Shown here piece by piece: positions 25,653 to 34,557 of a DNA stretch of 64,000 nt. The stretch comes from an uncultured Verrucomicrobia subdivision 3 bacterium (lineage in GTDB: Bacteria; Verrucomicrobiota; Verrucomicrobiia; Limisphaerales; UBA11358): assembly GCA_903865745.1 (NCBI GenBank), contig CAIPKV010000078.1, positions 1 through 64,000 of the forward strand, written 5' to 3'. The notes under the pieces were generated by a model. That model worked only from the letters and a program-made list of their open reading frames with translations. It did no database searches and was not told the origin of the DNA. Position 1 is the stretch's first letter. The number at the start of each line of letters is the position of its first letter. The position numbers were made by a program, and so were the translations under genes.

Positions 25653-25895
25653 TTAACTTTTCTCGCAACCGTCGAAGATTTCAGCCCAGCCAGAACGCAA
25701 AGCGAATTTTAATTTCACGAGCTTGGGCAGACTTGGAAAATATTCTCCTGCTTCCAAGCTCTGAATATATCGCGCACTCACGCCGGTTTTTTCTGCCAGT
25801 TGCTCCTGCGTCAATTTTCTCCGTTCCCGCAAAGCCACGATGTTCCTGCCAAGCTTTGCTCGGTGGACACAAGATTTTGGCTTTTGTGAAGGCAC
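25653..25895 (-). CDS. XRE-family helix-turn-helix regulator
   Basis: An 80-residue protein if GTG 25895 is used. The HTH is KLGRNIVALRERRKLTQEQL followed by AEKTGVSARYIQSLEAGEYFPSLPKL, a Cro/CI-type DNA-binding fold. An upstream ATG at 25979 would extend it by 28 residues into the start of the divergent FkbM gene, which is less likely. It is divergent to that gene, so it may regulate it; this is inference. Confidence 0.8.
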   Translation of the reverse strand: MPSQKPKSCVHRAKLGRNIVALRERRKLTQEQLAEKTGVSARYIQSLEAGEYFPSLPKLVKLKFALRSGWAEIFDGCEKS

Positions 25896-25980
25896 GACAT
25901 AATCGTCCGCAAAAAACGGCCAGCTAAACACGAGGTATTGCCTCGTGCACTGGGTTTTGATAGTTTTCGTTCCGCACATA

Positions 25981-26769
25981 ATGAACGAAACAGAAATTCC
26001 AAGTTTTTCAGAAATTCATCCCTCGTTTGGGCAGAGAATCGGGCAGCGGCTTGCCCGTTTTGAGCAGTATTTCAACGCAAGATTCAGGGACAAATTCAAT
26101 CCGGTAGTCAGAAAGCTGTCACCGTTTATTCCACACAATGCGGTTGTCTTTGATGTTGGTGCAAATCACGGGCGGTTTGCCAAAGCTGTGGCAAAAATTC
26201 ATAACAGATCGTGCCGAGTGTTTGCCTTTGAACCACTGGAATATAATTACACCTTGGCAAAATCAGTTTTGAGCGGCTACAAAAATGTGAGGCTGTTCCC
26301 GGTGGCGCTTTCCAATAAGGCCGATCAAGAAAGACTTTACATACCCATAAAAAAATCATCGAAAAGGATTAACCATGTGACACCTCACATGGGCAAATCA
26401 GGATGTGAAAACTATTTTGAGTCAAATGATCGAAAACAGGTGTATTGGACTACCATTCAGACAAACACCCTTGACGCCATTATGGGTGGCGAAAATCTGA
26501 CGCAATTAAACTTCATAAAAATAGATGTCGAGGGTGCGGAAAGCCTTGTTCTTGCCGGAGGCATCAAATCAATCCAAAAATTTCATCCGGTTATTTACTG
26601 CGAAGTTTCCGGACAACACACGAGGAAATTCGGATTGTCGCCGCTTGATTCGATAAAGATTCTTTTGGATTTGGGATACTGCCCGCATTTGATTATGGAA
26701 AACAGCATTCAAAAAACGCAGATAGGTGACGATTCGCGCGGTGATTTTTTGTTTTTACCAGCCGTTTGA
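25981..26769 (+). CDS. FkbM family methyltransferase
   Basis: This 262-residue SAM-dependent methyltransferase starts at ATG 25981. Motif I is VVFDVGANHGRFAKAV, followed by VFAFEPLEYNYTLAKS and FIKIDVEGAESLVLAGG, the FkbM signature. Such enzymes methylate hydroxyls on sugars or polyketides. The coding DNA is clearly AT-richer (about 40-45% GC by eye) than both neighbours, which points to horizontal acquisition. It stands alone, without glycan biosynthesis genes nearby. Confidence 0.88.
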   Translation: MNETEIPSFSEIHPSFGQRIGQRLARFEQYFNARFRDKFNPVVRKLSPFIPHNAVVFDVGANHGRFAKAVAKIHNRSCRVFAFEPLEYNYTLAKSVLSGYKNVRLFPVALSNKADQERLYIPIKKSSKRINHVTPHMGKSGCENYFESNDRKQVYWTTIQTNTLDAIMGGENLTQLNFIKIDVEGAESLVLAGGIKSIQKFHPVIYCEVSGQHTRKFGLSPLDSIKILLDLGYCPHLIMENSIQKTQIGDDSRGDFLFLPAV

Positions 26770-26785
26770 CATTGCGGAAAAACAA

Positions 26786-26835
26786 GAAAGCAGGAACCGG
26801 AATAAAATTCCTGTGTTCCTGCTTTCCTAATTTAT
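26786..26835. terminator. Terminator between fkbM-type gene and transketolase
   Basis: GAAAGCAGGAAC (26786-26797) pairs perfectly with GTTCCTGCTTTC (26815-26826); the loop can form a smaller GGAAT/ATTCC stem. It lies between two convergent genes. The minus-strand exit is A/T-rich but has no clean T-run. Confidence 0.65.
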
Positions 26836-26846
26836 TTTTCCGGCGA

Positions 26847-28679
26847 TTACAGCGACTTCACTTTTTTCACAATCGCCGCCGCATCGATGCCGAACGCGGC
26901 CATGAGTTCCTCAGCCTTGCCGGAGCGCGGGATGCCCACGACGGCGAGCTTGTGAACCTTGATGCCTTCGCTCGAAAGTTCGCCGGCCACCGCGTCGCCG
27001 AGGCCGCCTTCAGAATAATGATCTTCCACCGTGATGACGGTGTTGTTGGTCTTCTTCGCTTCCGCGAGAATTTCCTTTTTGCCGAGCGGCTTGATGCTGT
27101 AAGCGTCAATGACCGTAACGCTGACGCCATCGGCCTTCAATTGATCCGCCGCCTTCAACGCCTCAAACAGCGTGACGCCCGCGCCGACCAGCGTGACCTT
27201 GTCGCCGGTGCGCAGCACTTTCGCGCCGCCGACGGGGAACGCTTCGTCGTTGCCATAGATGACCGGGGTCTTCGGGCGCGAGGTGCGCAGGAAGGCTACG
27301 CCTTTCAAAATCGCCATCTGTTCGAGCAACTTTTCCGTGGCCACGGCATCCGCCGGATACAAGACGGTGCTGCCGACGACCGCGCGCATGAGCGCCAGAT
27401 CTTCCAGCGCCATCTGGGACGGGCCGTCCTCGCCGATGCTGATGCCGACATGCGAGCCGACCAGCTTCAAGTTCGATTGCGAAATGCCCGCGACGCGGAT
27501 TTGATCCGCCGCGCGCGTGAAGAACGTGGCGAACGTTGAGGCGAACGGCACATGACCGCGCGTCGCATAACCGACGGCGACGGCGACGAGGTTTTGTTCC
27601 GCGATGAAACATTCGGTGGCACGATCCGGAAACTTCTTGAAGAACTTGTCCGCAAACGTGGAATTCTTCGTGTCGCCGTCCATCGCGTTGATACGCGGAT
27701 CGGCTTCGCCCAAGCGGACGAGCGCGGCGCCGTAAGCTTCGCGCGTGGCGATCTTGTCGCCGAGCTTGTAGCTGATGGCCGGGTAGCTCGCCGGGGCCGT
27801 GAGATTCGGGGCGGGCAGCGCCGTCGGCGCCGGAATCGCAACTCCGAGACCGGACTTGGCGCTCGGAGCGAGTTCGGCGATGGCCGCGGCGGCTTCTTCC
27901 TTGTTCAAGGGTTTGCCGTGCCAATTATCTTTGTCCTGCAAGAACGATACGCCCGCGCCTTTGTAGGTCTTGGCAATGATGGCGAGCGGGCGTTCGTCCA
28001 GACCGACACCGCTGAGGACTTCGATGATTTCTTCGAGGTCATGGCCGTCGTCAAGGGTCTCGACGCGCCAGCCGAAAGCTTGGAAGCGTTTCACATAAAC
28101 GTTGATGTCGTGGCCGAACGCCGTCGCCTGGCTCTGGCCGAGGCGGTTCGCATCCACAATCGCGATCAGGTTGCTCAACTTGTAATAGCCGGCGAGCGAC
28201 GCGGCTTCCCACACGGCCCCCTCGGCGATTTCGCCGTCACCGAGCAAGACGTAGGTGTTGAAATCCAGCTGGTCCTGGCGTGCGGCGAGCGCCATGCCGA
28301 CGCCGACGCCGAGACCCTGACCGAGCGAACCCGTCGCCACATCGGCGAACGCGAGGCGCGGCGTGGGATGACCTTCGAGGTCGTTGCCGAACTGGCGGAG
28401 CTTCAACAATTCGGGAATCGGGACAAAGCCGTTTTCCGCCCACGCGGCGTAGAGCAGCGGTGCGGCGTGACCTTTGGAGAGAATGAAGCGGTCGTTGTTG
28501 TAGAAATGCGGATTCTTCGCATCATACTTCATGTGGCCGAAGAAGAGGGCCGCCACGATATCCGCCGCCGAGCAGCAGGAGGTGGGATGGCCGCTACCCG
28601 CCGCCGTGGTTGCTTCGATAGAGTGGATGCGCAACTGGTTGGCAATCCCTTTCAGCAGTTCAATGTCCGTTTCAATCAT
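26847..28679 (-). CDS. tkt: Transketolase
   Basis: This 610-residue thiamine diphosphate enzyme transfers two-carbon units in the pentose phosphate pathway. It is complete in one chain: IEATTAAGSGHPTSCCSAAD at the start, FILSKGHAAPLLYAAW, GSLGQGLGVGVGMALA, the GDGEIAEGAVWEAA...N TPP-binding motif, and the catalytic Glu in CFIAEQNLVAVAVGYA. It is shorter than the E. coli type and resembles the mammalian-like transketolases. ATG 28679 is chosen because the 15 upstream residues are not family sequence. Confidence 0.95.
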   Translation of the reverse strand: MIETDIELLKGIANQLRIHSIEATTAAGSGHPTSCCSAADIVAALFFGHMKYDAKNPHFYNNDRFILSKGHAAPLLYAAWAENGFVPIPELLKLRQFGNDLEGHPTPRLAFADVATGSLGQGLGVGVGMALAARQDQLDFNTYVLLGDGEIAEGAVWEAASLAGYYKLSNLIAIVDANRLGQSQATAFGHDINVYVKRFQAFGWRVETLDDGHDLEEIIEVLSGVGLDERPLAIIAKTYKGAGVSFLQDKDNWHGKPLNKEEAAAAIAELAPSAKSGLGVAIPAPTALPAPNLTAPASYPAISYKLGDKIATREAYGAALVRLGEADPRINAMDGDTKNSTFADKFFKKFPDRATECFIAEQNLVAVAVGYATRGHVPFASTFATFFTRAADQIRVAGISQSNLKLVGSHVGISIGEDGPSQMALEDLALMRAVVGSTVLYPADAVATEKLLEQMAILKGVAFLRTSRPKTPVIYGNDEAFPVGGAKVLRTGDKVTLVGAGVTLFEALKAADQLKADGVSVTVIDAYSIKPLGKKEILAEAKKTNNTVITVEDHYSEGGLGDAVAGELSSEGIKVHKLAVVGIPRSGKAEELMAAFGIDAAAIVKKVKSL

Positions 28680-28745
28680 AATTATTAAGAGCCGAGAGGT
28701 TAGCCGACAGATGGCGAAAGCCAAGAATGAAAATATACCAACGCG

Positions 28746-29366
28746 TCACTGTGTCAGCACATGACCGCCCACGGAGCAGGTCGGCAGCGCGTCCACACTG
28801 TTGATGGAATACGCCCCGCCGTCGGGACAAACGGGAAATACGCCGCCTTTAAAGTAGGGCAACAGGTCTTTCACGGTCGGCACGGCATCCACGGTCTTGT
28901 TTTTTTCGAGCGCCCACTGCTGCTTCGCGCCGTCAATCTGCCGGAGGTTGTTGATGCAGCTGTTGCGGTGGATGATGGCGAGGCCGGCGTCGGTGACCAA
29001 GCGGTTCTCGGCTTGAAGCTGCTGCAATTGAGCCTGCTGCAACGACAACGCCGTGCGCGCGTTACCGAGCTGCTGGGTGGCTTGCGCGTAACCGGCGTTC
29101 AACTGGTCAAGCGTGGCCTGCGCCTGCGCGAGGCGGTTGGTGTAAATCTCGTTCTGCTTGCGCAGCCGCAGGATTTCCGACGCCTGCAAGCCGGCATTGG
29201 AATTCTTCAAGTCGTCCAATTCCTTTTGCTGCTGGCGCAACTGGAATTGCGCCGCGCGCAGGTCGGTCTGGGCCGCCTCTTTCTCGCGGATGGCGTGGAA
29301 AAGCTGGAGTTCCGCCACGAGCATCAGCCCGAGGCAGAGCCAGGCGAACCAGCGTTTGAGATTCAT
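28746..29366 (-). CDS. Coiled-coil membrane protein with pseudopilin-like C-terminus
   Basis: This 206-residue protein has an N-terminal membrane anchor (residues 5-25), a long coiled coil (about 30-125, QLRQQQKELDDLKN and QQAQLQQLQAENRL), then a C-terminal module: NSCINNLRQIDGAKQQWALE, AVPTVKDLLPYFKGG, PVCPDGGAYSIN. That C-terminal pattern is what I associate with the globular tail of pseudopilin-like proteins common in verrucomicrobial genomes. The prepilin cleavage motif is missing. It may be a pilus-surface module grafted on a coiled-coil anchor; function unknown. Confidence 0.65.
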   Translation of the reverse strand: MNLKRWFAWLCLGLMLVAELQLFHAIREKEAAQTDLRAAQFQLRQQQKELDDLKNSNAGLQASEILRLRKQNEIYTNRLAQAQATLDQLNAGYAQATQQLGNARTALSLQQAQLQQLQAENRLVTDAGLAIIHRNSCINNLRQIDGAKQQWALEKNKTVDAVPTVKDLLPYFKGGVFPVCPDGGAYSINSVDALPTCSVGGHVLTQ

Positions 29367-29542
29367 GGTGGGGGAGTTGTCGCGCTTTTGGGGAACGGCG
29401 TCAAATCAGAAATGAACGTGGGAAAAGCATTAACGGTTTAACTGGCCAGCCGAGCCGTAGCTCAATGCGGGTTTAATAATGCACCCGCCTTCGTCTGACT
29501 TCGGCGCGGTAGCCTTCGCTTTCGCTACATTCAAGCGAAGGC

Positions 29543-29619
29543 TGGTGCGCGCGGCGGGGGTCGAACCCACAACCTTCGGCTTCGGAGACCGACGCTCTAT
29601 CCAATTGAGCTACGCGCGC
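29543..29619 (-). tRNA. tRNA-Arg(CCG)
   Basis: On the minus strand a full cloverleaf folds: acceptor GCGCGCG paired with CGCGCGC, D arm GCTC...GAGC, anticodon loop CTCCGAA giving anticodon CCG, T arm around GGGTTCGAACCC, discriminator A and an encoded CCA (29543-29545). It decodes CGG. The ORF that overlaps it on the plus strand is an artefact of tRNA sequence. Confidence 0.96.
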
Positions 29620-29732
29620 AGTTTTCAGCGGTGGATATTATGCGGGCTTTGCGCGTCGCGGCAAGCAGTATTGAAGCGCCTGCATCCCGGCTTGTCGGCG
29701 CGGTTTACTCTGCTATCCTCCGCGACTCGTTT

Positions 29733-31334
29733 GTGACCATCACCGAAGAAATCCAGCGGCGACGCACGTTCGCCATCATTTCGCATCCCGACGCGGGCAA
29801 GACCACGTTGACGGAGAAGCTGCTGCTTTACGGCGGTGCGGTGCAACTCGCCGGCTCCGTGACCGCGCGCAAAAATCAGCGCGCCACCACCTCCGACTGG
29901 ATGGAACTCGAAAAGAAGCGCGGCATCTCCATCAGCTCGACCGTGCTGCAATTCGATTACGACGGCTACCGCCTCAACCTGCTCGATACGCCCGGCCACA
30001 AGGATTTCTCCGAAGACACTTACCGCGTGCTTACCGCCGTGGACGCCGTGGTCATGGTGATTGATTCCGCCAAAGGCATCGAGCCGCAGACGCGCAAGCT
30101 GTTCGAGGTCTGCCGCCAGCGCGGTGTGCCGATCTTCACCTTCATGAACAAGTGCGACCGCCCCATGAAGGAGCCGCTCGCACTGCTCGACGAACTGGAG
30201 CGCGTGCTCGGCATCGGCGCGTTCCCCGTAAACTGGCCCATCGGCAACGGCGCGGATTTCCAAGGCGTGTACGACCGGCAGACCAAGACGATGCACACCT
30301 TTGAGCGCGTGGTCGGCGGCAAGTATCGCGCGCCCGTTTCCGTCGGCGGCTTGCACGACCCGGAAGTGCGCGGCAAGTTGAGCGAAGCCGACTTTGCCAA
30401 GACGGTCGAGGAACTCGAAATGCTCGAACACGCCGGCGAAGTCTTCGACGATGCCGCCGTGCTCGCCGGCAAGAGTACGCCGGTCTTCTTCGGCAGCGGC
30501 GTGAACAACTTCGGTGTGCAGCTCCTGCTCGACGGTTTCCTGAAACATTCGCCCGCGCCCAAGTCGCGCGTGATGGGCGGCATCGAAATCTCGCCCGAGA
30601 ACCCGGCGTTCTCTGGCTTTATCTTCAAGATTCAGGCGAACATGGACCCGAAGCACCGCGACCGCATCGCGTTCATCCGCGTGTGCTCCGGCAAGTTCGA
30701 CCGGGACATGACGGTGCATCATTCGCGCTCCGAGAAGAAGGTGCGCCTGTCCAGCTCGCACAAACTATTCGGCAACGAGCGCGAGACGGTGGACGAAGCG
30801 TATCCCGGCGACGTCATCGGTCTCGTCGGCCACGACAGCTTTGGCATCGGCGACACACTGACGACGGACCCCAAGATTCTTTACAAGGAAATCCCGCGCT
30901 TCACGCCCGAAGCCTTCTCCTATCTGCACAATCCGAACACGGGCAAATACAAACAATTTCGCCAGGGCCTCGACCAGTTGCTGCAAGAGGGCGTCATCCA
31001 GGCGTTGTACCTCCGCAATTCCTCCATCAAGACGCCGCTGCTCGCCGCCGTCGGCCCGCTGCAATTCGAAGTCGTGCAGTTCCGCCTTGAAAGCGAATAC
31101 GGCGCCGAGTCGCGCCTCGAAGCCGCCCCGTGGAGCGTCGTCCGCTGGCTGCCTCCGGAGATTTCCGAAGAGGCGCTCGACGGTCTGTCGCTGCCAACCG
31201 GCGCGAAGCTCGCCTACGATCTCGGCAAGAATCCCGTCATCCTGTTCCAGAACGAGTGGTCGGCCAATTACTTCAACGAGACGAACAAGAACACCCCGCT
31301 CTCCGCCCTCCCCGTCCAGACGGCGAAGGAATGA
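29733..31334 (+). CDS. prfC: Peptide chain release factor 3
   Basis: A GTPase of 533 residues that recycles RF1/RF2 from the ribosome. G motifs: ISHPDAGKTTLTEKLLLYGG (G1), RGISISSTV (G2), LLDTPGHKDFSEDTYR (G3), FMNKCDRP (G4). The length matches E. coli RF3 (529) when GTG 29733 is used; an ATG at 29631 adds 34 residues that are not family sequence and begins 12 bp beyond the tRNA gene boundary, so it is rejected. Confidence 0.95.
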   Translation: MTITEEIQRRRTFAIISHPDAGKTTLTEKLLLYGGAVQLAGSVTARKNQRATTSDWMELEKKRGISISSTVLQFDYDGYRLNLLDTPGHKDFSEDTYRVLTAVDAVVMVIDSAKGIEPQTRKLFEVCRQRGVPIFTFMNKCDRPMKEPLALLDELERVLGIGAFPVNWPIGNGADFQGVYDRQTKTMHTFERVVGGKYRAPVSVGGLHDPEVRGKLSEADFAKTVEELEMLEHAGEVFDDAAVLAGKSTPVFFGSGVNNFGVQLLLDGFLKHSPAPKSRVMGGIEISPENPAFSGFIFKIQANMDPKHRDRIAFIRVCSGKFDRDMTVHHSRSEKKVRLSSSHKLFGNERETVDEAYPGDVIGLVGHDSFGIGDTLTTDPKILYKEIPRFTPEAFSYLHNPNTGKYKQFRQGLDQLLQEGVIQALYLRNSSIKTPLLAAVGPLQFEVVQFRLESEYGAESRLEAAPWSVVRWLPPEISEEALDGLSLPTGAKLAYDLGKNPVILFQNEWSANYFNETNKNTPLSALPVQTAKE

Positions 31335-31374
31335 AAGTTGACATCACTGCATCAGCGTATCACAGTATCAAAGC

Positions 31375-31605
31375 ATGAGAACCACCATCACTGTGGACAA
31401 CGACGTTTTTGAGGCGGCGCAGGCGCAGGCACGCGCGTCGGGTAAAAAGCTCGGCGAAGTCATCTCGGCGATGGCGCGGCGCGGATTGCGCGCATCGGCG
31501 GACACCGCCAGCAAGAACGGCCTGCCGGTCTTCAAGGTTCAGGGCAACGCCCCAGTGATTCCCAGCAGCCGGGCAAAAGCCTTGCTCGACGAGGACGCGA
31601 CGTGA
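31375..31605 (+). CDS. vapB: VapB-type antitoxin
   Basis: This 76-residue protein begins MRTTITVDNDVFEAAQAQAR, a ribbon-helix-helix DNA-binding start, followed by SGKKLGEVISAMARRGLR. The C-terminal half (PVIPSSRAKALLDEDAT) is the likely toxin-binding tail. Its stop overlaps the toxin start (GTGA at 31602-31605), the usual arrangement of toxin-antitoxin operons, which are normally autoregulated. Confidence 0.85.
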   Translation: MRTTITVDNDVFEAAQAQARASGKKLGEVISAMARRGLRASADTASKNGLPVFKVQGNAPVIPSSRAKALLDEDAT

Positions 31606-32024
31606 AAGCCGCGCTGCTCGATACCAACGTCCTGCTGGCGCTGGCGTGGCCGAACCATCAGCATCACGCTGCCGCGCACACCTGGTTTGCCGTCCACGCC
31701 AAACGCGGTTGGGCCACGTGCGCTTTCACCCAGCTCGGCTTTATCCGCCTTTCGGCCAATCCCGCTTACTCGCGCGAGGCGGTTCCGCCCGCCGAAGCCG
31801 CCGCGCTGCTCCGGCAATGGACGCACCACAAGGCACATCAGTTCTGGACTTCGCCCGCCGCCGATGCGCCGGCGATTTATGAGCGCGCCTTGGGACATCA
31901 ACAGGTCAACGACGCCTGGCTCGTCGAGGTCGCGCGGAAAAACCGGGGCCGGCTCGTCACGCTCGATGCGCGGCTGGCAGCGCACGCCCCCGAAGCCAAC
32001 CTGGTGGAGACCATCGCCGCCTAA
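31602..32024 (+). CDS. vapC: VapC-type PIN-domain toxin
   Basis: This 140-residue PIN-domain RNase starts at GTG 31602. Acidic residues expected at the metal site are visible: LLDTNVLLAL near the start, a central acidic/His region, VNDAWLVEVAR and LVTLDARLAAH. VapC toxins cleave tRNA or rRNA; the target here is unknown. It is paired and overlapping with the antitoxin gene. Confidence 0.88.
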   Translation: MKAALLDTNVLLALAWPNHQHHAAAHTWFAVHAKRGWATCAFTQLGFIRLSANPAYSREAVPPAEAAALLRQWTHHKAHQFWTSPAADAPAIYERALGHQQVNDAWLVEVARKNRGRLVTLDARLAAHAPEANLVETIAA

Positions 32025-32079
32025 CCCGCCCCGCTGCTTTCATTCTGCATTCATAATTCATCCTTCATAATTCGCCCCC

Positions 32080-33981
32080 ATGTCCACCCTCATCTCCGCC
32101 TCCGAAGTTTCCGTGCGCTATAACGAACGCACGGTGCTCGACGACATCACGCTCGGCATTCAGGACGGCGACCGCATCGGCCTCGTCGGGCGCAACGGCT
32201 GTGGCAAGACCACGTTCCTCAAAATCCTCGCTGGCTTGCAGCAGCCCGACAGCGGCGAGGTGGATCGCCGCCGCGATCTCGTGGCCAGCTACCTGCCGCA
32301 GGATTTCATGCTCGATGACACGAAGAACGTCCACGACAACGTCCGCGACGGCGCGGCGCACGTCTTCAAGCTGATCGCGGAATTTGAGTCCCTGCCGCAT
32401 GACTCCAAGCGGCACGAAGAGTTGGAGCAGCGCATCCACGCGCTGGACGGGTGGACCGTGGAACGCCGCATCGAGATTGCGCTCGCGCACCTGAATTGTC
32501 CCGCCGCCGACCGCCGCGTCGAATCGTTGTCCGGCGGTGAGAAGCGCCGCGTCGCGATGGCGCGGGCGATTGTCTCGCAGCCGGATTTCCTGATGCTCGA
32601 CGAGCCGACGAATCATCTCGACCCGGAATCCATCGAGTGGGTCGCCGAGTTCCTGGAGTCGTTCAGCGGCGCGTTCCTCGTCGTCACGCATGACCGTTAC
32701 TTTCTGGACCGCGTGGCCGGCACCATCCTGGAGTTGTCCAATGGCAAATTCTTTTCGCACGCGGGCAATTACACCGACTACCTGCTCGCCAAGTCGGAAC
32801 GGCAGGAGGCGGACGCGACGATCGAGCACAAGCGCCAGATGTTTTTGAAGAAGGAGCTCGCGTGGGTGCGCCAAGGCCCGCGCGCCCAGCGCAGCAAGCA
32901 GAAGGACCGCTTCGAGCGCTACTACGATGAGGCTGCGAAGGACGGGCCGGTCATCGAGGAGGATGTGGAGCTTTGCATCCCGCCGCCGCCGCAGCTCGGC
33001 AACCGCACCGTCGAGGTCGCCGGTCTCGGCATGGAGCTGGGCGGCAAGAAATTATTCTCCGGCTTCAACTTCACCTTCGAGAACGGCAAGCGCGTCGGCA
33101 TCTGCGGTCGCAATGGTTTGGGCAAGTCCACCTTGCTCAAGATCGTCATCGGCCAGCTCGCGGCCACCGAAGGCACGGTGAAGATCGGCCAGCTCACCAA
33201 GTTCAATTACGTGGATCAAGGCCGGCTGCACATGAATGAGGAGCGCACTGTCCTCGATGAAGTGGCCGACGGCACGGAGTTCGTGCAATGGGGCGATGTG
33301 AAACTCTCCGTGCGCTCCTATCTCAAGCGCTTTCTGTTTGCCGACGACCGCATCATGACGCAGGTCAAGAAGCTGAGCGGCGGCGAGCGCAGCCGTTTGC
33401 TGCTGGCGAAGATTTTGAAGAGCGGCGGTAACTTCCTCATCCTCGACGAGCCGACGAATGACCTCGACCTGCCGACCCTGCGCGTGTTGGAAGAGGCGCT
33501 CATCGCGTTCACCGGCGTGACCTGCGTGGTCAGCCATGACCGCTATTTTCTCAACCGCGTCTGCACCGACATCCTCGCTTTTGAGGGCGACGGCAAGATT
33601 CATCACAGCGTGGGCGACTACGATTATTATCTGGAGAAAAAGGCTAAGGCCGTCGCCGCCGCCGCCCGGCAGAGCGCAGCTATATTAGCGGTGAACAAGA
33701 ATGCGGCGGTGGCCCAAGCCGCCGCGACGCAAAAGAAAGCGCGCAAATTATCCTTCAAAGAGACGCGCGAGTTGGAGGGCATCGAGGCGCAGATCAAAGC
33801 GATGGAGGCGGAGGTGGCGCGCATCGAGGGCTTGTTTGCCGACCCGGAATATTTTCGCAAGCACGCCGCCACCGTCCACCAGCTCACGCACGAATTGGAC
33901 ACCGCCAAGGAGCAAGTCCCGAAGCTGTACGCCCGCTGGGAAGAATTGGAAGCCCTCCGCCTCGCCGCCGGGCAGTCTTAG
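32080..33981 (+). CDS. uup: ABC-F family ATPase, Uup-like
   Basis: This 633-residue protein has two ABC ATPase domains and no membrane segments. First domain: Walker A GLVGRNGCGKTT, signature SLSGGEKRRVAMA, LMLDEPTNHLD, switch VVTHDRYFLD. The interdomain linker has ELAWVRQGPRAQRSKQK, typical of Uup. Second domain: GICGRNGLGKST, KLSGGERSRLLLA, LILDEPTNDLD. The C-terminal coiled coil (KKARKLSFKETRELEGIEAQ onward) supports Uup rather than EttA. ABC-F proteins act on the ribosome; Uup also affects DNA structure stability. A 21-bp array starts 21 bp after its stop. Confidence 0.92.
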   Translation: MSTLISASEVSVRYNERTVLDDITLGIQDGDRIGLVGRNGCGKTTFLKILAGLQQPDSGEVDRRRDLVASYLPQDFMLDDTKNVHDNVRDGAAHVFKLIAEFESLPHDSKRHEELEQRIHALDGWTVERRIEIALAHLNCPAADRRVESLSGGEKRRVAMARAIVSQPDFLMLDEPTNHLDPESIEWVAEFLESFSGAFLVVTHDRYFLDRVAGTILELSNGKFFSHAGNYTDYLLAKSERQEADATIEHKRQMFLKKELAWVRQGPRAQRSKQKDRFERYYDEAAKDGPVIEEDVELCIPPPPQLGNRTVEVAGLGMELGGKKLFSGFNFTFENGKRVGICGRNGLGKSTLLKIVIGQLAATEGTVKIGQLTKFNYVDQGRLHMNEERTVLDEVADGTEFVQWGDVKLSVRSYLKRFLFADDRIMTQVKKLSGGERSRLLLAKILKSGGNFLILDEPTNDLDLPTLRVLEEALIAFTGVTCVVSHDRYFLNRVCTDILAFEGDGKIHHSVGDYDYYLEKKAKAVAAAARQSAAILAVNKNAAVAQAAATQKKARKLSFKETRELEGIEAQIKAMEAEVARIEGLFADPEYFRKHAATVHQLTHELDTAKEQVPKLYARWEELEALRLAAGQS

Positions 33982-34002
33982 GGTAGGGTCATGGCCTTTT
34001 AA

Positions 34003-34296
34003 CGCACCAGAAAATCATCCCCTCGTACGAGTAGATCATCTGCTCGCACCAAATTATCATTTTCTCGTACGGTTGAAGCATTCTGCCATACGGCTGGGTG
34101 TTCCAACCGTATGGCTGGCTCGTCCAACCATACGGCTGACTCGTCCAACCGTACGGCTGGCTCGTCCAACCGTACGGCTGGAACCTCCAGCCGTATGGCT
34201 GAAGACTCCAGCCGCACCAGTAAATCATTTATTGGTGCGGATAAATCGTCCAGCCGTACCAGTAAACCTTCCAGCCGTACGGTTTTTAGTCAAAAG
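34003..34296 (+). repeat. 21-bp period array B (14 units, hairpin-forming)
   Basis: Fourteen units start every 21 bp from 34003 (typical core TACGGCTGGCTCGTCCAAC). Many units contain a 7-bp stem with a 3-nt loop at one fixed position, and the arms covary: GAGTAGA/TCTGCTC at 34029-34045, GGCTGGA/TCCAGCC at 34176-34192, CAGTAAA/TTTATTG at 34218-34234, GGTTGAA/TTCTGCC with one mismatch at 34071-34087. The intermediate units keep 5 of 7 pairs. The array begins 21 bp after the uup stop. It has open frames on both strands, but no ribosome binding site or consistent start. Confidence 0.88.
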
Positions 34297-34393
34297 CGCG
34301 TCCGAAGTGGCAAAAACCATCTCTTTTGCCGACGCCACCCCGACAAGTGTGTAAAAAGAGACACCTAGCGTCAGGTTGTCCCGTTGGGAGGAT

Positions 34394-34469
34394 GGTAGGG
34401 CGCGCAGTCCCTTGCGCGCCGGGGCGTGGGTTGCCACCGGACGGCGCGCATGGAGTGACGCGCCCTACC
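34394..34469. repeat. REP-like palindromic element, family 1
   Basis: Two 28-nt arms (34394-34421, starting GGTAGGGCGCGCAGTCCC, and 34442-34469, ending ACGCGCCCTACC) form an imperfect inverted repeat with about 22 of 28 positions matched around a 20-nt loop. It lies between array B and the amidase gene. The form resembles REP/MITE-type elements; whether it recurs elsewhere in the genome cannot be seen. Confidence 0.6.
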
Positions 34470-34557
34470 GGTTGCCCGCCTCCGGATACCCGCTATTGGC
34501 CAGCACGCAGCGCTTTCTGCTTTGGCTTTGGGACGTGTCCCATTATCTTGCGCGGCT

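Noticed and set aside
29631-29732. Upstream ATG start for prfC
   Set aside because: Adds 34 residues without family similarity directly against the tRNA; GTG 29733 gives the normal RF3 length.
29479-29736. Plus-strand ORF with AAGVEPTTFGFGDRRSIQL
   Set aside because: It is a read-through of the antisense strand of tRNA-Arg, a common false ORF.
33989-34368. Several ORFs of 70-85 codons across array B on both strands
   Set aside because: A 21-bp period without stops is automatically open in several frames on both strands; no ribosome binding site, no preferred frame.
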